DNA of 64,000 nucleotides from Thinopyrum elongatum (GCA_011799875.1 CM022303.1:218828255-218892254), one strand, 5' to 3'. Positions 10,823-22,369 are shown, counted from the stretch's first letter. Numbers and translations are program-made. Notes: generated by a model from the sequence alone, not told the origin.

Positions 10823-13800
10823 TGTGTTGATCAACTTGAATCACTCTATGTACTTAGTCTTGATCAACCTTGAATCTTTCCAACTCTCTTCATTTGGATG
10901 ATGTCTTGAAGGTAAACATGAATGATCACACACTCTTCTTCTTCAAGACATGCTTGCAATAAGCTCAACACTCACATGACCAATCTTTGGATAATTCCTT
11001 AATAGCACCTTGGTCATCACAAACTCTCCTTGAAACCAACAAATGGACTCCAAGAAAAGCCTATGGACAAACCCTTCAAATATAACTCAAGGCAACCATT
11101 AGTCCATAGAGATTGCCATCAATTATCAAAACCAAACATGGGGGCACCGCATGTTCTTTCAATCTCCCCCATTTTGGTAATTGATGACAATCACTTTCAA
11201 GAGAGTTTATATAAGGAATTATACATCACCATGCAATGCAACAACCAATAATGCATGCGTAAGAGATGCAAATGCTTAGGAACAAAACCAAAGCCAGAAG
11301 AGACAAACTCTCTAAACTTCTCCATAAAACTCTCCGAAACTTCTCCCCCATTGGCATCGATTACCGAAATGGGCGAAAAGCTTAGAAGGCCAATATTATA
11401 TGTGTTCCTCCATAAATTGTGTATTTCTCAAAATATGAGTGAAATACAATACACATATCCAACGGTAAATACTTGGAGAAAGACAAACTATATTGAGGCC
11501 CAAAGATTGCAAAAGAATGATATGCCACAAAGACATAACAAAGAGAGAAACAAGAAATCAAGCACTCAAAAGATACCAATTGAAGCAAGCAATCAAAAGA
11601 TATCAATTGAACCAACTAGACCAAAGATCCTATGAGCCACAAGAATAAAAGATATTATGATATGAGCATAGGAGTGTTCTAAAGAAACTAGAGAAGCTCC
11701 CCATGATTTGTGCACAAATAAGAATATTTGTATTTGAATACACCAGGCACAAAATAGGATCATCACTCCCCCAAAATCAATAGAACCTCACAACGAGTGC
11801 AAGAGAGCAAATAGGAAACAAAGCCTAGCACTTGCAACAAACACATGGTTGAGCAACATGTAAAGGAGGCAACTTAAGAATAGGCTCAACAAAAAGATAT
11901 GTGTGAGTCATGGCAAAGCACTTGAGAAGACTAATATAAGGATGAGCATTAAGCATCAACATAGTCTTAAATAGTTGTGATACAAGGTGCATGACATGTC
12001 CTTCCCACACACACAACTAGCAAACGGATTCACAAGCTCACTAAAAAGAGAAATAACAACCAAGCTTGTGACAATCCATGGTGAAGATAGAAAGTGAGAG
12101 CCTTATCAAGACGAGGGATACCAAATAAATGGCAAAGCCTTGTCAAGACAAGCATGAGGAAAATGATCTTCACCACAAAAGAGTGCATCAAGATGTAACG
12201 ATATAAGACCCGCACTCAAGACACACACCTTCACGGAGCCACCAAAGAAATAACACGAGAATGAAACGGTGGACATGAAGGAAAGGGATATCAACTAAAT
12301 ATGCAACTCTCTCAAGTGTATAAGATTCTAGGTAGATGGAGATCATGATGATATCAATCCACAAAGAAGGATGTACACACAAAATAGTTACAAACAAAAA
12401 AGAAAGAATAGGATATCCACAAGGAAGTCATAAATATACCAATAAGATATTCGTTTGAAAGCATAGCACATGGCTAGATATGGTCTTATCGTATATGAAT
12501 GAATTCCAACCACACGAACATCAAAGACATCACAACTAGCAACAAGAGATCATTGTTGGGATGCTTTGACAAAGGAAACAAGTATCACAAGAAAGAATGA
12601 ATTACTTGCCATGATACAACCTACACAAGGTTGATGCAAGAGATGTGTGCATGAAGTAGATGATGATACTTGTTACCGAGATAGCATTGGAAGGATGTAG
12701 TAGATACCAACTGAAGGTAGAAAGTAGTTCATTGATCATCCTAGCTTGACTCCAATAAGCACATGGTGACAACACCTTTTTTGTGAATGAGCCGAGCATC
12801 CAGTGCATCTCCAATTGTTCCTAGAACAACAACACAAACAAAATGGTACCCAAACTCATTGGGACCAAAGAGTTAGAAACACCAATACATAGGACAAACT
12901 CCACATACATATGTGCATATATATATATATGAAAATGAATTTCATGCACATCTCATCCAAATTGAGACTAGGTGGAGTTTCCCTTATATATTGGGTCAAA
13001 GAAAGAAAGCATGCCAAAGAAAATACATGAAGTAAATATGCATGCTCAAGACTTTCAAGGACCGACACCAAATGAAAACAAAAAGGAATACCAAGTGAAG
13101 AAAAGATACCAAAAGAATAAATCATCACTTGGAGGATATCAAATGAAGGAACCATCAAGGAATGAGATATCCATTGAAACACACAAAAAGAAAGATATCG
13201 AACTCTCAAAAGAAAGGACGGTTCCAAACAAACCAAGCCCTCTATTAAGTTTCATGATGGCACAAAGTACCAAAAAGAAACGGCTTGCCTTCCACCAACA
13301 CACACTTGATAAGGATCACAAGATGGGTGTTTTATAGAAAATAGGATAGCTCCCCCAAGAGTAGTGCATTATAGAGAATTTGCATTTGAAAACAAAATGT
13401 ACAAGGTGGGATCACCACTTTCACTATATCTAAAAAACACTAGACAAGATCAAGAAATTAACAAGACCCACAAGTGGTATGGAAGACAACGAGAGTTGAC
13501 ACAATCCTTGGCAAGAGATAAGGCAAATAAAAGCAAAAGCCAATGTAAAGATGATGAATAATTTCTACCATACATAAGTGAGTACCAATTGTCAAAGACA
13601 AGAAGTATTTGGAAATGATTCCCGGTGGTAGATAGCAAGGATATCCATCATCATCTTCGCACCAAACACAAAGCAAATTGCAACTTGTAGAGCTAACATG
13701 CCACCTAGGAACAAGATAATTTACAATATCAACTCTAGGTGACAATATCTCAAATGTACACATTTTCTAGGCTAGTAATATACACATAGCATATTACTCC

Positions 13801-14827
13801 CCCATAATGTGATACCAATGAAAAACTTAACGAGAGGCAAATGAAATGCACCAAGAGATAATTAATGGATTATTTAGAATTTGAATTTCTCATGAGAAGG
13901 CATACCAGATAGGGACTAGATAATCTGGTAATATCAATACTAGGTGGTATTTCTCATGTACACACATTTTATAGGATTGTGAAGTGCACAAAGCACATCA
14001 CTCCCCCAAAATGGGATGTTCCATTAATCTCTCACAAGAGCCAACTAAGATACAAACAAGATGAACAAAGGCTCAACGCACGACACACACGTACATGATG
14101 TGCAAACCAACATACACATACTTGATTTCTCAAGATAAGCAAATTGGAGGCACAACACATACATGGTACAAAACCAAAACATGCAAAAGGGGCAAGTAAC
14201 TTTCAATGTAAACAATTTAAGCACGAGTTACCGCAAGGAGGAACATTGGATATAAGATAGAAACTTGATAATCCGAATGACTTGGCTTGAGACAATATGA
14301 ATGACGAAGACCCCTTAACTCTTCATAATGTAGCCAAGTCTCCAATGACCTCCAACAACACCTATTGATCAAGTTTGAGCTAGTTGGTCCCCAACCAAGT
14401 TGGGTCCTAAGAGGTTAGTCACAATAGGCTTGGCAACCCAAATGATTCTTTTCTTGACACCACTTTGAGTACCAACAAATTTGGCAAACACATTGCCAAC
14501 CTTATCCTTCCCAAGGGAATAGATATCATCAATTAGAATAGGGTTGGATAAGGTATCATTCATGCATGAAGAAGAGACGTGACCTTTTTCATGACATAGG
14601 TAGCAACGTCTACTCTTTACTTTCTTCTCACTTGATTTCTCAACTTGAGAAGCATTAGCTTGAGTCTTCTTGGGAAGAGGCCTTTCTTCAACTTGAGGTT
14701 GAGCATGAGAATGAACTTGTGGCCGCTTCCCTTGTTGCTTGTCACTAATGGCCTTCGTCTTCAATGGGCAAGATCTAACATGATGCCCTTCAATCTTGCA
14801 CTTGAAGCAAACAATCTTGGCCGAATT
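10823..14827. other. A-rich retrotransposon-derived tract
   Basis: Around 4 kb with strong purine bias on the plus strand (many caagaa and aagatac words) and several ctcccccat boundaries (near 11165, 11350, 13800, 14003). An (AT)n run is at about 12918. Open frames here on either strand are low-complexity and show no domain, apart from the zinc-knuckle ORF listed next. It looks like internal non-coding sequence of a large LTR element read on the minus strand, with gag part retained and pol absent. Confidence 0.45.
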
Positions 14828-14854
14828 GGGCGTGCCACCCTGGCTTGTGGCCAC
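14369..14854 (-). CDS. Gag-like protein fragment with two CCHC zinc knuckles
   Basis: A 161-aa frame with two retroviral-type zinc knuckles of C-X2-C-X4-H-X4-C spacing: CFKCKIEGHHVRSC (about residues 16-29) and CYLCHEKGHVSSSC (about residues 84-97). Between them is a basic, glutamine-rich linker. Two knuckles joined by a basic linker fit a retrotransposon gag or host-like CCHC RNA-binding protein. No pol follows. The first codons (MATSQGGTP) are read from the adjoining LTR fragment, so the annotated start is probably an accident of the junction and the true protein was longer upstream. Likely a relic, though this stretch has no internal stop. Confidence 0.55.
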   Translation of the reverse strand: MATSQGGTPNSAKIVCFKCKIEGHHVRSCPLKTKAISDKQQGKRPQVHSHAQPQVEERPLPKKTQANASQVEKSSEKKVKSRRCYLCHEKGHVSSSCMNDTLSNPILIDDIYSLGKDKVGNVFAKFVGTQSGVKKRIIWVAKPIVTNLLGPNLVGDQLAQT

Positions 14855-15128
14855 CTGGTGGGTCCCCTTCTGTTGTTTCTTCGCCCAATATTTTTTATAT
14901 ATTTCAAAACAATTCTCCGTAAAGTTTTAGGACATTTGGAGTTGTGCAGAATAGGTATCTCAGATTTGCTCCTTTCCGGTCCAGAATTCCAGTTGCGGCA
15001 TTCTCCCTCTTCATGTAAATCTTGTAAAATAAGAGAGAAAAGGCATAAGAATTGTATTATAAAGTGAAATAACAGTCCATAATGCAATAAATATGAACAT
15101 AAAAACATGATGCAAAATGGACGTATCA
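14828..15128 (-). mobile_element. Truncated LTR fragment, minus orientation
   Basis: On the minus strand it starts TGATACGTCCATTTTGCATC at 15128, a common start of Triticeae LTRs, and runs for about 300 bp to a junction near 14828, where zinc-knuckle coding sequence begins. The rest of the LTR is missing. Confidence 0.55.
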
Positions 15129-16057
15129 GCGGTGAGGCCCATGTTGTGAGCCGGGACAGGCCTGCTGCGAGCAGTGATGAACAACTCCTCGATTTTGTTC
15201 CTTTAGGGGAGGGTGGGGACCTCAGATCTGTGTTGCAGCGCTGGAGTTAGGTCTCTTAGGATTAGAGTTCTGCTACTTGGCGGCGGTGCTATGGTGGTGA
15301 CTGAGGCTCCCCACAGATCAAGATTAAGTTCCCCTCCAGTCCTGGTCCACCTCACCGGTAGCGGTCTTGTCGATGGAGTAGAGGAGGGCAAGGAATTGTG
15401 TGGTCGTTGCTCTTCTGGAGTGGTAGATCTGGTTGTGTCTCCGTGTTATGTAGGTGGTCCTCGAAGGCTTCTTCTGACAAAGTGCACGAGTCGTTTCGTG
15501 TCTTGGTGATCTAGTTCCTTTTTCGATAGGCGACATTCATCCAACTTTGATGTAGTCGGGGGGTTTGTAAGGTTACGTCTCCCCGGATCTATCTGGCGGG
15601 ATTTGGGGTGGTCTTCCAGCCTGTTTGTCGCCTTCTTATCCGAGATGACAATATATTTGCCAGAACATTGTCACCAGCGTATTCCAACTCCAACGACGAC
15701 TTCACATCCGCTGTTCAACAACGTTTCCCTGGCTCCGATGGTGTTTCAAAGGTCCGGAGGCGACATCATGCTTTGCTCAGGGTGCGCTGCAGGCGAGTGC
15801 AGGAGAAACATGACATCGATTTCCCTAAGTACATGTGTGTAGTTTTTTTTGTAAGTATGGCCTTGTAGGGGGTGGTCAACTATATTATGACTTTTGGTCT
15901 TTCAGAAACTAGAGGTTTGCTTACATCATGATGAAAACCCTAATTGTCATGAATGGGAAACATTTTGTTTACTTAGTTTCCGCGTGTTGATGGGAACTAT
16001 AGAAACCATTGAGAGCTAAAAATAGGTTTTTTCCTCGCAAATGTGTACAGAAAACCT
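15129..16057 (+). other. Unassigned intergenic segment
   Basis: About 930 bp with moderately GC-rich sequence up to 15850 and AT-rich sequence after it. Short plus-strand frames (15213-15509, 15603-15868) show no recognisable domain. It may be an old transposon end, but I see no terminal repeats. Confidence 0.35.
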
Positions 16058-16064
16058 ATAAAAG
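16058..16064 (+). promoter_or_regulatory. TATA box of the interrupted small ORF
   Basis: TATAAAA, 44 bp before the ATG at 16108, in the context cctataaaaggg. Spacing and sequence are those of a normal plant core promoter with a short leader. Confidence 0.45.
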
Positions 16065-16110
16065 GGATGATGACACACATCACACATTATAAAACACCGA
16101 GGAGTCGATG

Positions 16111-16125
16111 AGCTTAATATCACCT
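16111..16125 (+). repeat. LINE target-site duplication, left copy
   Basis: agcttaatatcacct, identical to 17975-17989; it directly abuts the T-run (the LINE poly(A) tail on the minus strand). Confidence 0.9.
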
Positions 16126-17974
16126 TTTTTTTTGAAAAAACTCAGACTTTATTCATTTGTAATAAGTAGTACATCGTTTGTGGGGATCATTACAATTTCA
16201 TTTAAAGGCTCCTCAAACCAATCGGAAGTCAAAGAAAATCTAGCTAATCTAGCAAGCTCACGAGCTACTTTATTTGCTTCCCTATTACAGTGCTCAAATC
16301 TAGCAGTAACCAAATCACAAGCATAATGAAAATAATCATCGAAGATTGCTGCCGCCGCTCCCGCCGACTGTCCTCCATCATTCATAGTATTAGTCACCTC
16401 CATATTATCCGAATTTATAATAAGGCGATTGCATCCCGCCCTTTGCGCTAGTGTTAGACCAAATTTGAGAGCTAGAGCTTCCGCCATCAACACATCCGCG
16501 CAAAAATCTATTTTCTCATTCCCTCCAGCAATAAACCTGCCTTTGTCGTCTCTAAGGACCGCTCCCATGGAACCCCTAATAAGGTCGTGATCAAAAGAAG
16601 CATCAACGTTAAGTTTAACGAAACCTCTTGGAGGACAAGACCAACTCTCCTTTTTCATCGACGCCTTGGGCGATAATGCATTAACAAAGTTTGTGGTAAG
16701 AGCAAGAATCCCCATTGAAATCTGAGTTACGTTTTGAATTTTTCTCATTGTGTACCAACTTCCGTCTTTCCCGCCATAGATATCATGCTGAAATAGCAAT
16801 CATCTCATGTACATTGTGGTAACCCAATATCCACAAGTCTTGATCTGGAAGGAGTAGTAGATACTCCAACACCGCCTCTCCCTCACGGTCAACCTCGCAA
16901 GCTTTATCAATAATATCATCCATCACCAACCTTTTCCAGACCTCCTTTTCTTTACTACAGCGGAAGAGCATATGTTTTGTGTCTTCTAAACCCTCAGAGC
17001 AAGTGGGGCAGATGGGTGAAACCTTCATATGTCTGTTAGCTAACGTAACCCAGCATGGGATTGTACCATGTAGCGTACGCAATAAGAAATTTTTTACTTT
17101 TGCCGGACAGGCTAACTTCCATATCTTACTCCAAATAGGGTTAACTGTGGTTCGTCCCATCCCATTAGAGTGTTTTAATTTGCTTACATATTGGTGGTCC
17201 CACTCCATAGAATAGGCTGATCGAACCGAAAAAAAACCATTTTTGCATAATTCCAGGCAATGAAATCTTGCATATCATGTTGTGGTAGGGGAATTGAAAG
17301 AATCCTTTGTACATCGATTGGCCACATAGTTTGTCTAATCAAGTCTTCATCCCAAGTATTAGAAGCAGGATCAATGAGATCACCTACTTTAGTTAACATG
17401 TTACCTCCCTTAGGCGTTACAATTTTTCTAGTGGCATAGTTTGGGATCCAGGCATCTTCCCAAATATTGATGTTGTGTCCATTCCCCACTCGCTAAATAT
17501 AGCCACGTTTCAGTGTATCTGTGCCTGCCATGATACTTTGCCATGTAAAGGAAGAGCCTTTCTTTAGCTTAGCATTTAACAAATTACCATCGAGGTAATA
17601 TTTTGCCCGTAGGATAGAAGCACACAAGGAATCAGGATTATCCAACAGACGCCATGCTTGTTTGGCGAGCAACGCCAAGTTGAAATAGTGGATATCACGA
17701 AATCCCATTCCTCCTTGATTTTTAGGAACACGCAATTTCCACCAGGACATCCAATGCATCCTCTTCTGATTCTCCTCGTCTCCCCACCAAAAATGCGCTA
17801 TCGCATCGATGATTCCTTTACAATTTTTTTTAGGAATTTTAAAGACCGACATTGCATAGGTGGGTATGACTGTTTCCAATTCCTAATTGAGCGAATTGTC
17901 AAGAGAATCAGTGGCTGGAAGGAAAAATTACTATCTACCGGGGGAAAGGAGATCCTGATCAAGGCTGTGATCCA
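16126..17974 (-). mobile_element. 5'-truncated, 5'-inverted LINE (L1-type)
   Basis: The element is bounded by a perfect 15-bp duplication (16111-16125 and 17975-17989) and has a poly(A) tail (plus-strand T-run from 16126). Minus-strand ORF2 pieces cover 17879-16149. The 5' end, about 17881-17974, reads the immediately preceding ORF2 segment on the plus strand (RISGWKEKLLSTGGKEIL), so it is inverted relative to the body. This is the signature of twin priming during LINE integration. About 1.85 kb long. Confidence 0.9.
16149..17879 (-). pseudogene. LINE ORF2 C-terminal part: RT tail, zf-RVT and RNase H, frameshifted
   Basis: Successive minus-strand frames at 17879-17493, 17489-17184, 17208-16783 and 16799-16149. 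In order they show the post-RT region (IPTYAMSVFKIPKKNCKGI, HFWWGDEENQKRMHWMSW), the reverse-transcriptase zinc-binding region (PICPTCSEGLEDTKHMLFRC), and a plant LINE RNase H (GFVKLNVDASFD, MGAVLRDDKGRFI, AEALALKFGL). Frame changes and a stop near 17490 break it. Typical of plant L1 LINEs with a C-terminal RNase H. Confidence 0.88.
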
Positions 17975-17989
17975 AGCTTAATATCACCT
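17975..17989 (+). repeat. LINE target-site duplication, right copy
   Basis: agcttaatatcacct, identical to 16111-16125. Confidence 0.9.
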
Positions 17990-18061
17990 AATAACACTAG
18001 CACCAAGGAAGCGTCATCCTCGTCACATGAAGCAACACCGAAAGATGATGAAGTGGGTTGA

Positions 18062-18703
18062 CAATCATCGATATCCAAAGTGACTACGAAATATCCATAT
18101 TTAATGTAGATTTGGGTTTACCTCCAACTACAAATATCATGCAATTGCAATTATGGGGTATAAACTGTTGCTGCTAAATGTATATTGTAACTTCATCATT
18201 TTATTTTGGTATAATGATCATTGTAGAACTTTACTAAATTAAACTAAGATAACTCATTAGTTTCAACCCCGCATTATCATGTAATATCAAATTAAAACAT
18301 GTTATTTGCATGTAAACCTCATAAGTAGATTATTAAGAGATCATGATTTACACCTTTCTATGTTTATTTATTAATACCAAATAAATATACTAAAATAGAT
18401 GTGCCTCAGCTTTGAGTCACTCATCCTCGACAATACAATACGAGTTTCATTTTATTCATATAAAGTCAATTCGACGGATCACGTTTCCCATATGAACACA
18501 TTGATATAGAAAGCAATAGAAGACTTCCAGAAACTGATACAATTTCACTATTGTCACCGCACACCAACCAAAGCGCATTTCTTTTTTCATACAGATATGT
18601 ATGTAACACACAAATGCAGTGGATGGTACTCTAAGCAAGTAGGTGTTCTTCCATTACATGGACAGACAAAAGAGCCATCGAAAACGTTCCAGAGAACTTG
18701 AGT
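18062..18703. other. AT-rich intergenic segment and CURT1A 3' flank
   Basis: About 640 bp, AT-rich, without coding potential. It includes the 3' untranslated region of the minus-strand CURT1A gene at its right end. Confidence 0.5.
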
Positions 18704-19548
18704 TTATTCTGTTCCGGCGATCTTCTTCTTCAAGCTCTCGATGTCGGTGGCCAACTCTTTCCTGCTTTCCTGTAAGAAGTAAAAAAAAAAAAGCATCCGT
18801 GTAAATAATCTGTACGCAAATTGATCAATTCAAACACACACACACACACACACAGGTATCATGTGCTAGCATTGTTTACGTACCTTGAAGAGGAGGTAGC
18901 GGTAGACGAACCACCCGGTGTACCCGAGCCCAACCAGCTCCAGGAGCTTGGGGAGCTGCACAAAGCACACCATAGAACATGAGTTATTCATCATCCACCA
19001 CAGTTGGGAGGTATAATTTGGTCAGCGTGCACGTACCAACGGCACGGAGTTGATGGCGCCGACGACGACGGTGGTGAGCCAGAGCGCGACGACGGCGCCG
19101 CCGCTGTAGAGGAGGAAGGTGGGCTTGTCCTCAATCGCCTCCCACTGCCATACACACACAGGAGAAGAGAAACTGGTGACGATAGGCACATTGTGCAGGA
19201 ACTGATATGCCCATACGTTTACGCACGCAGGTAGCTCGTACAAACCTTCCCCTTGAGGTCCTCGATAATCTCGTCGCCGCTCGCCGACGTGTCGTCGGAG
19301 GCGGCCTTCACGCGGAGCAGGGACGGCCTGGGCGCATCTGCAAGCTCGGCGAAGTCGTCAGAGCCAAAAGAATTCCCCGAAAAAAACTCGGCTGATAGAT
19401 ACTACTAGCATGCATGTGCACCTTGGAGGCGGAGCGGGTGGAGGTTGCGCCGCGGGAGGAGGGCGGAGGAGCGGGGGGCGGCGTTGCCGGTGGCGGCGGG
19501 GAGGCGCGCCCCGCCGAGGAGGGCCACGGAGTACGCCGTGGCAGCCAT
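18704..19548 (-). CDS. CURT1A: CURVATURE THYLAKOID 1-type protein, chloroplast
   Basis: Five exons: 19548-19422, 19337-19246, 19144-19037, 18955-18884 and 18769-18704, all with GT-AG introns and matching phases, giving 154 aa. CURT1 proteins oligomerise at grana margins and bend the thylakoid membrane. The N-terminus (MAATAYSVALLGGARLP, then Arg/Leu/Pro-rich) is a chloroplast transit peptide, followed by an acidic segment (SDDTSASGDEIIEDLKGK). A short amphipathic region (WEAIEDKPTFLLYSG) leads into the first membrane helix (GAVVALWLTTVVVGAINSV) and a second (LLELVGLGYTGWFVYRYLLF). It ends with the charged helix ESRKELATDIESLKKKIAGT, very close to the canonical CURT1A tail. No defects seen. 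Intron 4 holds a (CA)n tract near 18836. Assignment to A rather than another paralogue is from memory. Confidence 0.93.
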
Positions 19549-19702
19549 TGATCTGTCAGTGCCTTATCGCTAGAGCTATCGCTTCCTCGGCCTCTCGCTC
19601 TGCGCTTCGCTGGTGCTAACCGAACAACAAAAGCTGGACCGGTTGTTGTGTAGGAGGGGCTCTTGTGCGGCCGCGCTTGCCCGCGTCTTTGGTCCCTCGG
19701 AG

Positions 19703-19715
19703 CGGTGACGTGGCC
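19703..19715 (-). promoter_or_regulatory. ACGT-core element upstream of CURT1A
   Basis: On the minus strand the sequence reads GGCCACGTCACCG, an ACGT-core (G-box/C-box type) bZIP/bHLH site about 155 bp upstream of the start codon. Such elements are common in light-regulated photosynthesis promoters. No clear TATA box was found. Functional assignment is inference. Confidence 0.35.
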
Positions 19716-19859
19716 GGGCGCTTGGCTGTGATTGGCTGCCTCCCTATCTTCACATCCATGGATGGCCTCCCTGCCCTCCCATACCAGGCATTTCGTTGGT
19801 TGGTGCCTGATGAGTGGGGACTGGGAATTTGACGGTTGGGGACAATGCAAGGTCGATCT

Positions 19860-20016
19860 GCATTTTGCTAGTACAACTCAGCTTCTGCATCTGTATGTTT
19901 TGCTATAGCAGCAATTTTTAGTTTTTCTTCTTTTATGAAAAAGACTTGGCCTCATACAAAAGTCCATCAGAAGTACAAAACAGAAAACACATAATAAAAA
20001 TTACTCCATCTGTAGA
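19860..20016. other. Intergenic spacer
   Basis: AT-rich sequence without coding potential, between the CURT1A upstream region and a repeat shared with 22.9-24.3 kb. Confidence 0.4.
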
Positions 20017-20200
20017 TTAATAGACCATCAAATGACCACTCCCATCAAAACGAGCCGCCCACGCCCAGCTCCCCTACTAAAGCCGGTCTGACCTCATCGA
20101 TGACAGCAATTCCTAATATATTAGGGCATATGTGCAACGTTTGGTTAGTCTCCTGCTCCTATAGCAGTCTAAACGCAAGATCCTCAAATAATAGTGCCAA
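20017..20200 (+). repeat. Diverged copy of an unnamed repeat; empty site for the Helitron-like insertion
   Basis: It matches 22870-22986 (cagctcccctactaaag, ctcatcgatgacagc) and then, without interruption, the sequence resuming at 24230 (gcaacgtttggttagtctcc, tagcagtctaaac). The two arms are joined here at about 20119 (cctaatatattag) but are separated by about 1.24 kb at the other copy. It is thus a natural related empty site. Confidence 0.75.
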
Positions 20201-20530
20201 CGAGCGAGTATATAGCGCATAGAGTACAGACTGCCAGGATTGGCTAGAACTGGTCTAGTTGAGACATAACTATGCTCTAATTCACCTCAGATGATGTCAT
20301 CCTAGTTGTACCTCGTTTGTTTTTCTTTTTGGGCTGGCCTAATACGTTTTCTTGTCTTTTCTTAGCCTAATAATTTTTTGTGTTCTGCGGCAAGAGGCTT
20401 GAGCACAACTACTAGTTGTTATTGTGACGCTGAATAGTAGCACAACTACTAGTTGTAGCCACGATGAAGCTAGGTAGCCACGATGAAGCTAGGTGGGAAC
20501 CTGTAGGAAAACATGTTTTACGAACAAGTA

Positions 20531-20547
20531 ACACGACAAACTAATTA
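20531..20547 (+). repeat. SINE target-site duplication, left copy
   Basis: acacgacaaactaatta, identical to 20848-20864. Confidence 0.9.
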
Positions 20548-20847
20548 GCGAACCAACATGTGCTTGGATGGTTAGAGGGACAGTGGTATTCTCAGCCCAT
20601 CAGAGTTCAAGTCCTGGTGCTCGCATTATTCCTGAATTTATTTCAGGATTTTCGGCAATGCGCTTTCAGTGGGAGGAGACAGTCCCGTCGACGACGAGGT
20701 GCCTACGGTGGTTTCATAAATCTCAAGAAGATATGCCGGCTCAGTCTCTCGAAAGTGCTCATAGGGGTAGGATGTGCGTATGTGTGTTCATAGAGGTGAG
20801 TGCATGCGCGTATGTATGAGTGATCACGCCTGTACTGTGTCAAAAAA
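20548..20847 (+). mobile_element. tRNA-derived SINE
   Basis: About 300 bp between perfect 17-bp direct repeats. The head has an A-box-like segment (tggttagaggga, 20569-20580) and a B box gttcaagtc (20605-20613) matching GWTCRANNC, as expected for an RNA polymerase III promoter from a tRNA. The body is non-coding and it ends in a short A-run (20842-20847). Open frames over it (20560-20819) are not genes. Confidence 0.88.
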
Positions 20848-20864
20848 ACACGACAAACTAATTA
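20848..20864 (+). repeat. SINE target-site duplication, right copy
   Basis: acacgacaaactaatta, identical to 20531-20547; the third base pair after it differs from the left flank. Confidence 0.9.
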
Positions 20865-20999
20865 ACCATGATTTTTTTTATTTCCTTTTGTTCCATTTCG
20901 CCATAATATGTTGGCAAAAATGGCGCCGCAAGTATAATAATAGAGTTATGTCAATTTCCTGTTGCTCCATTTCCCATATACCATGTGATTTTTTATTTT

Positions 21000-21232
21000 G
21001 AAAATCATTTGCTAATAAAATGCTCGCGTATTTGAAAAATGGTTGTCAAATACAAAAAATGTTCATAAATTTCAAAAAATGATCATGAATTCAAAAAATT
21101 GTTGGTGAAACTTAAAAATCCTAAATGTAAAAATAAGTTCATGAAATTTTAAAAATCATGAATTTGTCGAAAAATCACAAGTTCCCAAAGTTTATAGAGA
21201 TTTTTTTATTTAAAAAAAGCTCATGATTTTTT
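21000..21232 (+). repeat. A-rich tract with aaaatgttca/gatcatg-type words
   Basis: Short interspersed words such as aaaatgttcataaatttc and aaaaaatgatcatg. The same style of sequence occurs at 9890-10370 and at 35020-35280, the latter also next to an AGTTGC-rich tandem array. Confidence 0.5.
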
Positions 21233-22040
21233 CAAACATGTAGTCACGACACTCCCTTGAAAGCATGCAGTTGCGACCCCGCTTGAAATACATGCCTTAG
21301 CAACTCCTCTTGAAAAACATGCATGCGATCTCGCCTTGAAGACATGTAGTTGCGACCCCCTGTTGAAAACATGCAGTTGCGACCCCCTGTTGAAAACATG
21401 CAATTACGACCCGCCTTAAAGACATTCAGTTGCGACCCCTCTTGAAAATGTGCAGTTGCGACCCGCCTTGAAAACATGCAGTTTCGACCTGCCTTAAAAA
21501 CATGCGTTGCGACCTGCCTTAAAAACATGCAGTTTTGACTCGCCTTAAAAACATGCAGTTGCGACCCCCTCTTAAAAACATGCAGTTACGACTCCGTCTT
21601 GAAAACATGCAGTTACAACCCCTCTTGAAAACATGCAGTTGCAACCCCTCTTGAAAACATACAGTTGCACTACGACCCCATCTTAAAAATATGCAGTTGC
21701 GACCAACTTTAAAAACATGCAGTTGCGGCCTCTCTTGAAAACATGCAGTTGTAACTCACCTTGAAAACATGCAGTTGTGACCCCGCCTTAAAAACATGCA
21801 ATTACGATCTACCTTGAAAACATGCAGTTATGGCCCCTCTTGAAAAAATACAGTTGCGACCCCGCCTTAAAATCATGCAGTTGCGACTCACCTTGAAAAT
21901 ATGCAGTTGCGGCCCCTCTTGAAACATGCAGTTGCGACTCCATCTTAAAAACATGTAGCTGTGACCCACCTTGAAAACATGCAGTTGCGGCCCCTCTTAA
22001 AAACATGCAGTTGCAGTCAGGTTATAACACTTGCAGTTGC
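21233..22040 (-). repeat. 27-bp minisatellite, about 29 copies
   Basis: Tandem units with plus-strand core ttgaaaacatgcagttgcga followed by a C-rich end (cccccctgt or ccccgcc). Period is mostly 27 bp, with point variation and a few short indels. Stop-free frames across it (21244-21528, 21809-22006 on the minus strand) are a by-product of the period being a multiple of three and are not genes. A degraded end with agttgcatgcc reaches about 22040. Confidence 0.9.
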
Positions 22041-22288
22041 ATGCCTAACGGTGGACATGCATGTGGCTCCCCCTCCCGACCATAGTTGCAACCTTTTTTT
22101 TTCAATCTCAACTTCATTATTACGTTGATGCCGTGATTTTTTTTTAAGTTTATAAGGGACAAATTATGTAAAACTAAAACCTAAGCAATCAATTTGGAAT
22201 ATCCAGTAACAAACGAACATTAAGCTAAAACAAAATTAATATATTAAAGTTAAGAAAAGAGAAAATAGTGACACAATGTTCTAATATA

Positions 22289-22369
22289 CTCCCTCCGTAA
22301 ACTAATATAAGAGAGTTTAGATCACTAAAGTAGTGATCTAAACTCTCTTATATTAGTTTACAGAGGGAG
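22289..22369. mobile_element. Stowaway MITE, 81 bp, near-perfect palindrome
   Basis: CTCCCTCCGTAAACTAATAT at the left is mirrored by its complement at the right (…acagagggag) with a TA duplication on both sides (22287-22288, 22370-22371). The whole element folds into one hairpin. Confidence 0.93.

Larger units (their letters stand above)
16108..18061 (+). pseudogene. Small gene-like ORF interrupted by a LINE
   Basis: ATG at 16108 opens a frame (MSLISP) that is broken after six codons by the LINE. If the LINE and one copy of its 15-bp target duplication are ignored, the frame continues at 17990 with NNTSTKEASSSSHEATPKDD and stops at 18061, 29 codons in all. A TATA box precedes the ATG by 44 bp. 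I do not recognise the product. It could be the first exon of a longer gene, or a chance ORF. Confidence 0.35.

Noticed and set aside
21244..22006. Minus-strand frames encoding repeats such as CMFSTGGRN
   Set aside because: Produced by a 27-bp minisatellite whose period is a multiple of three.
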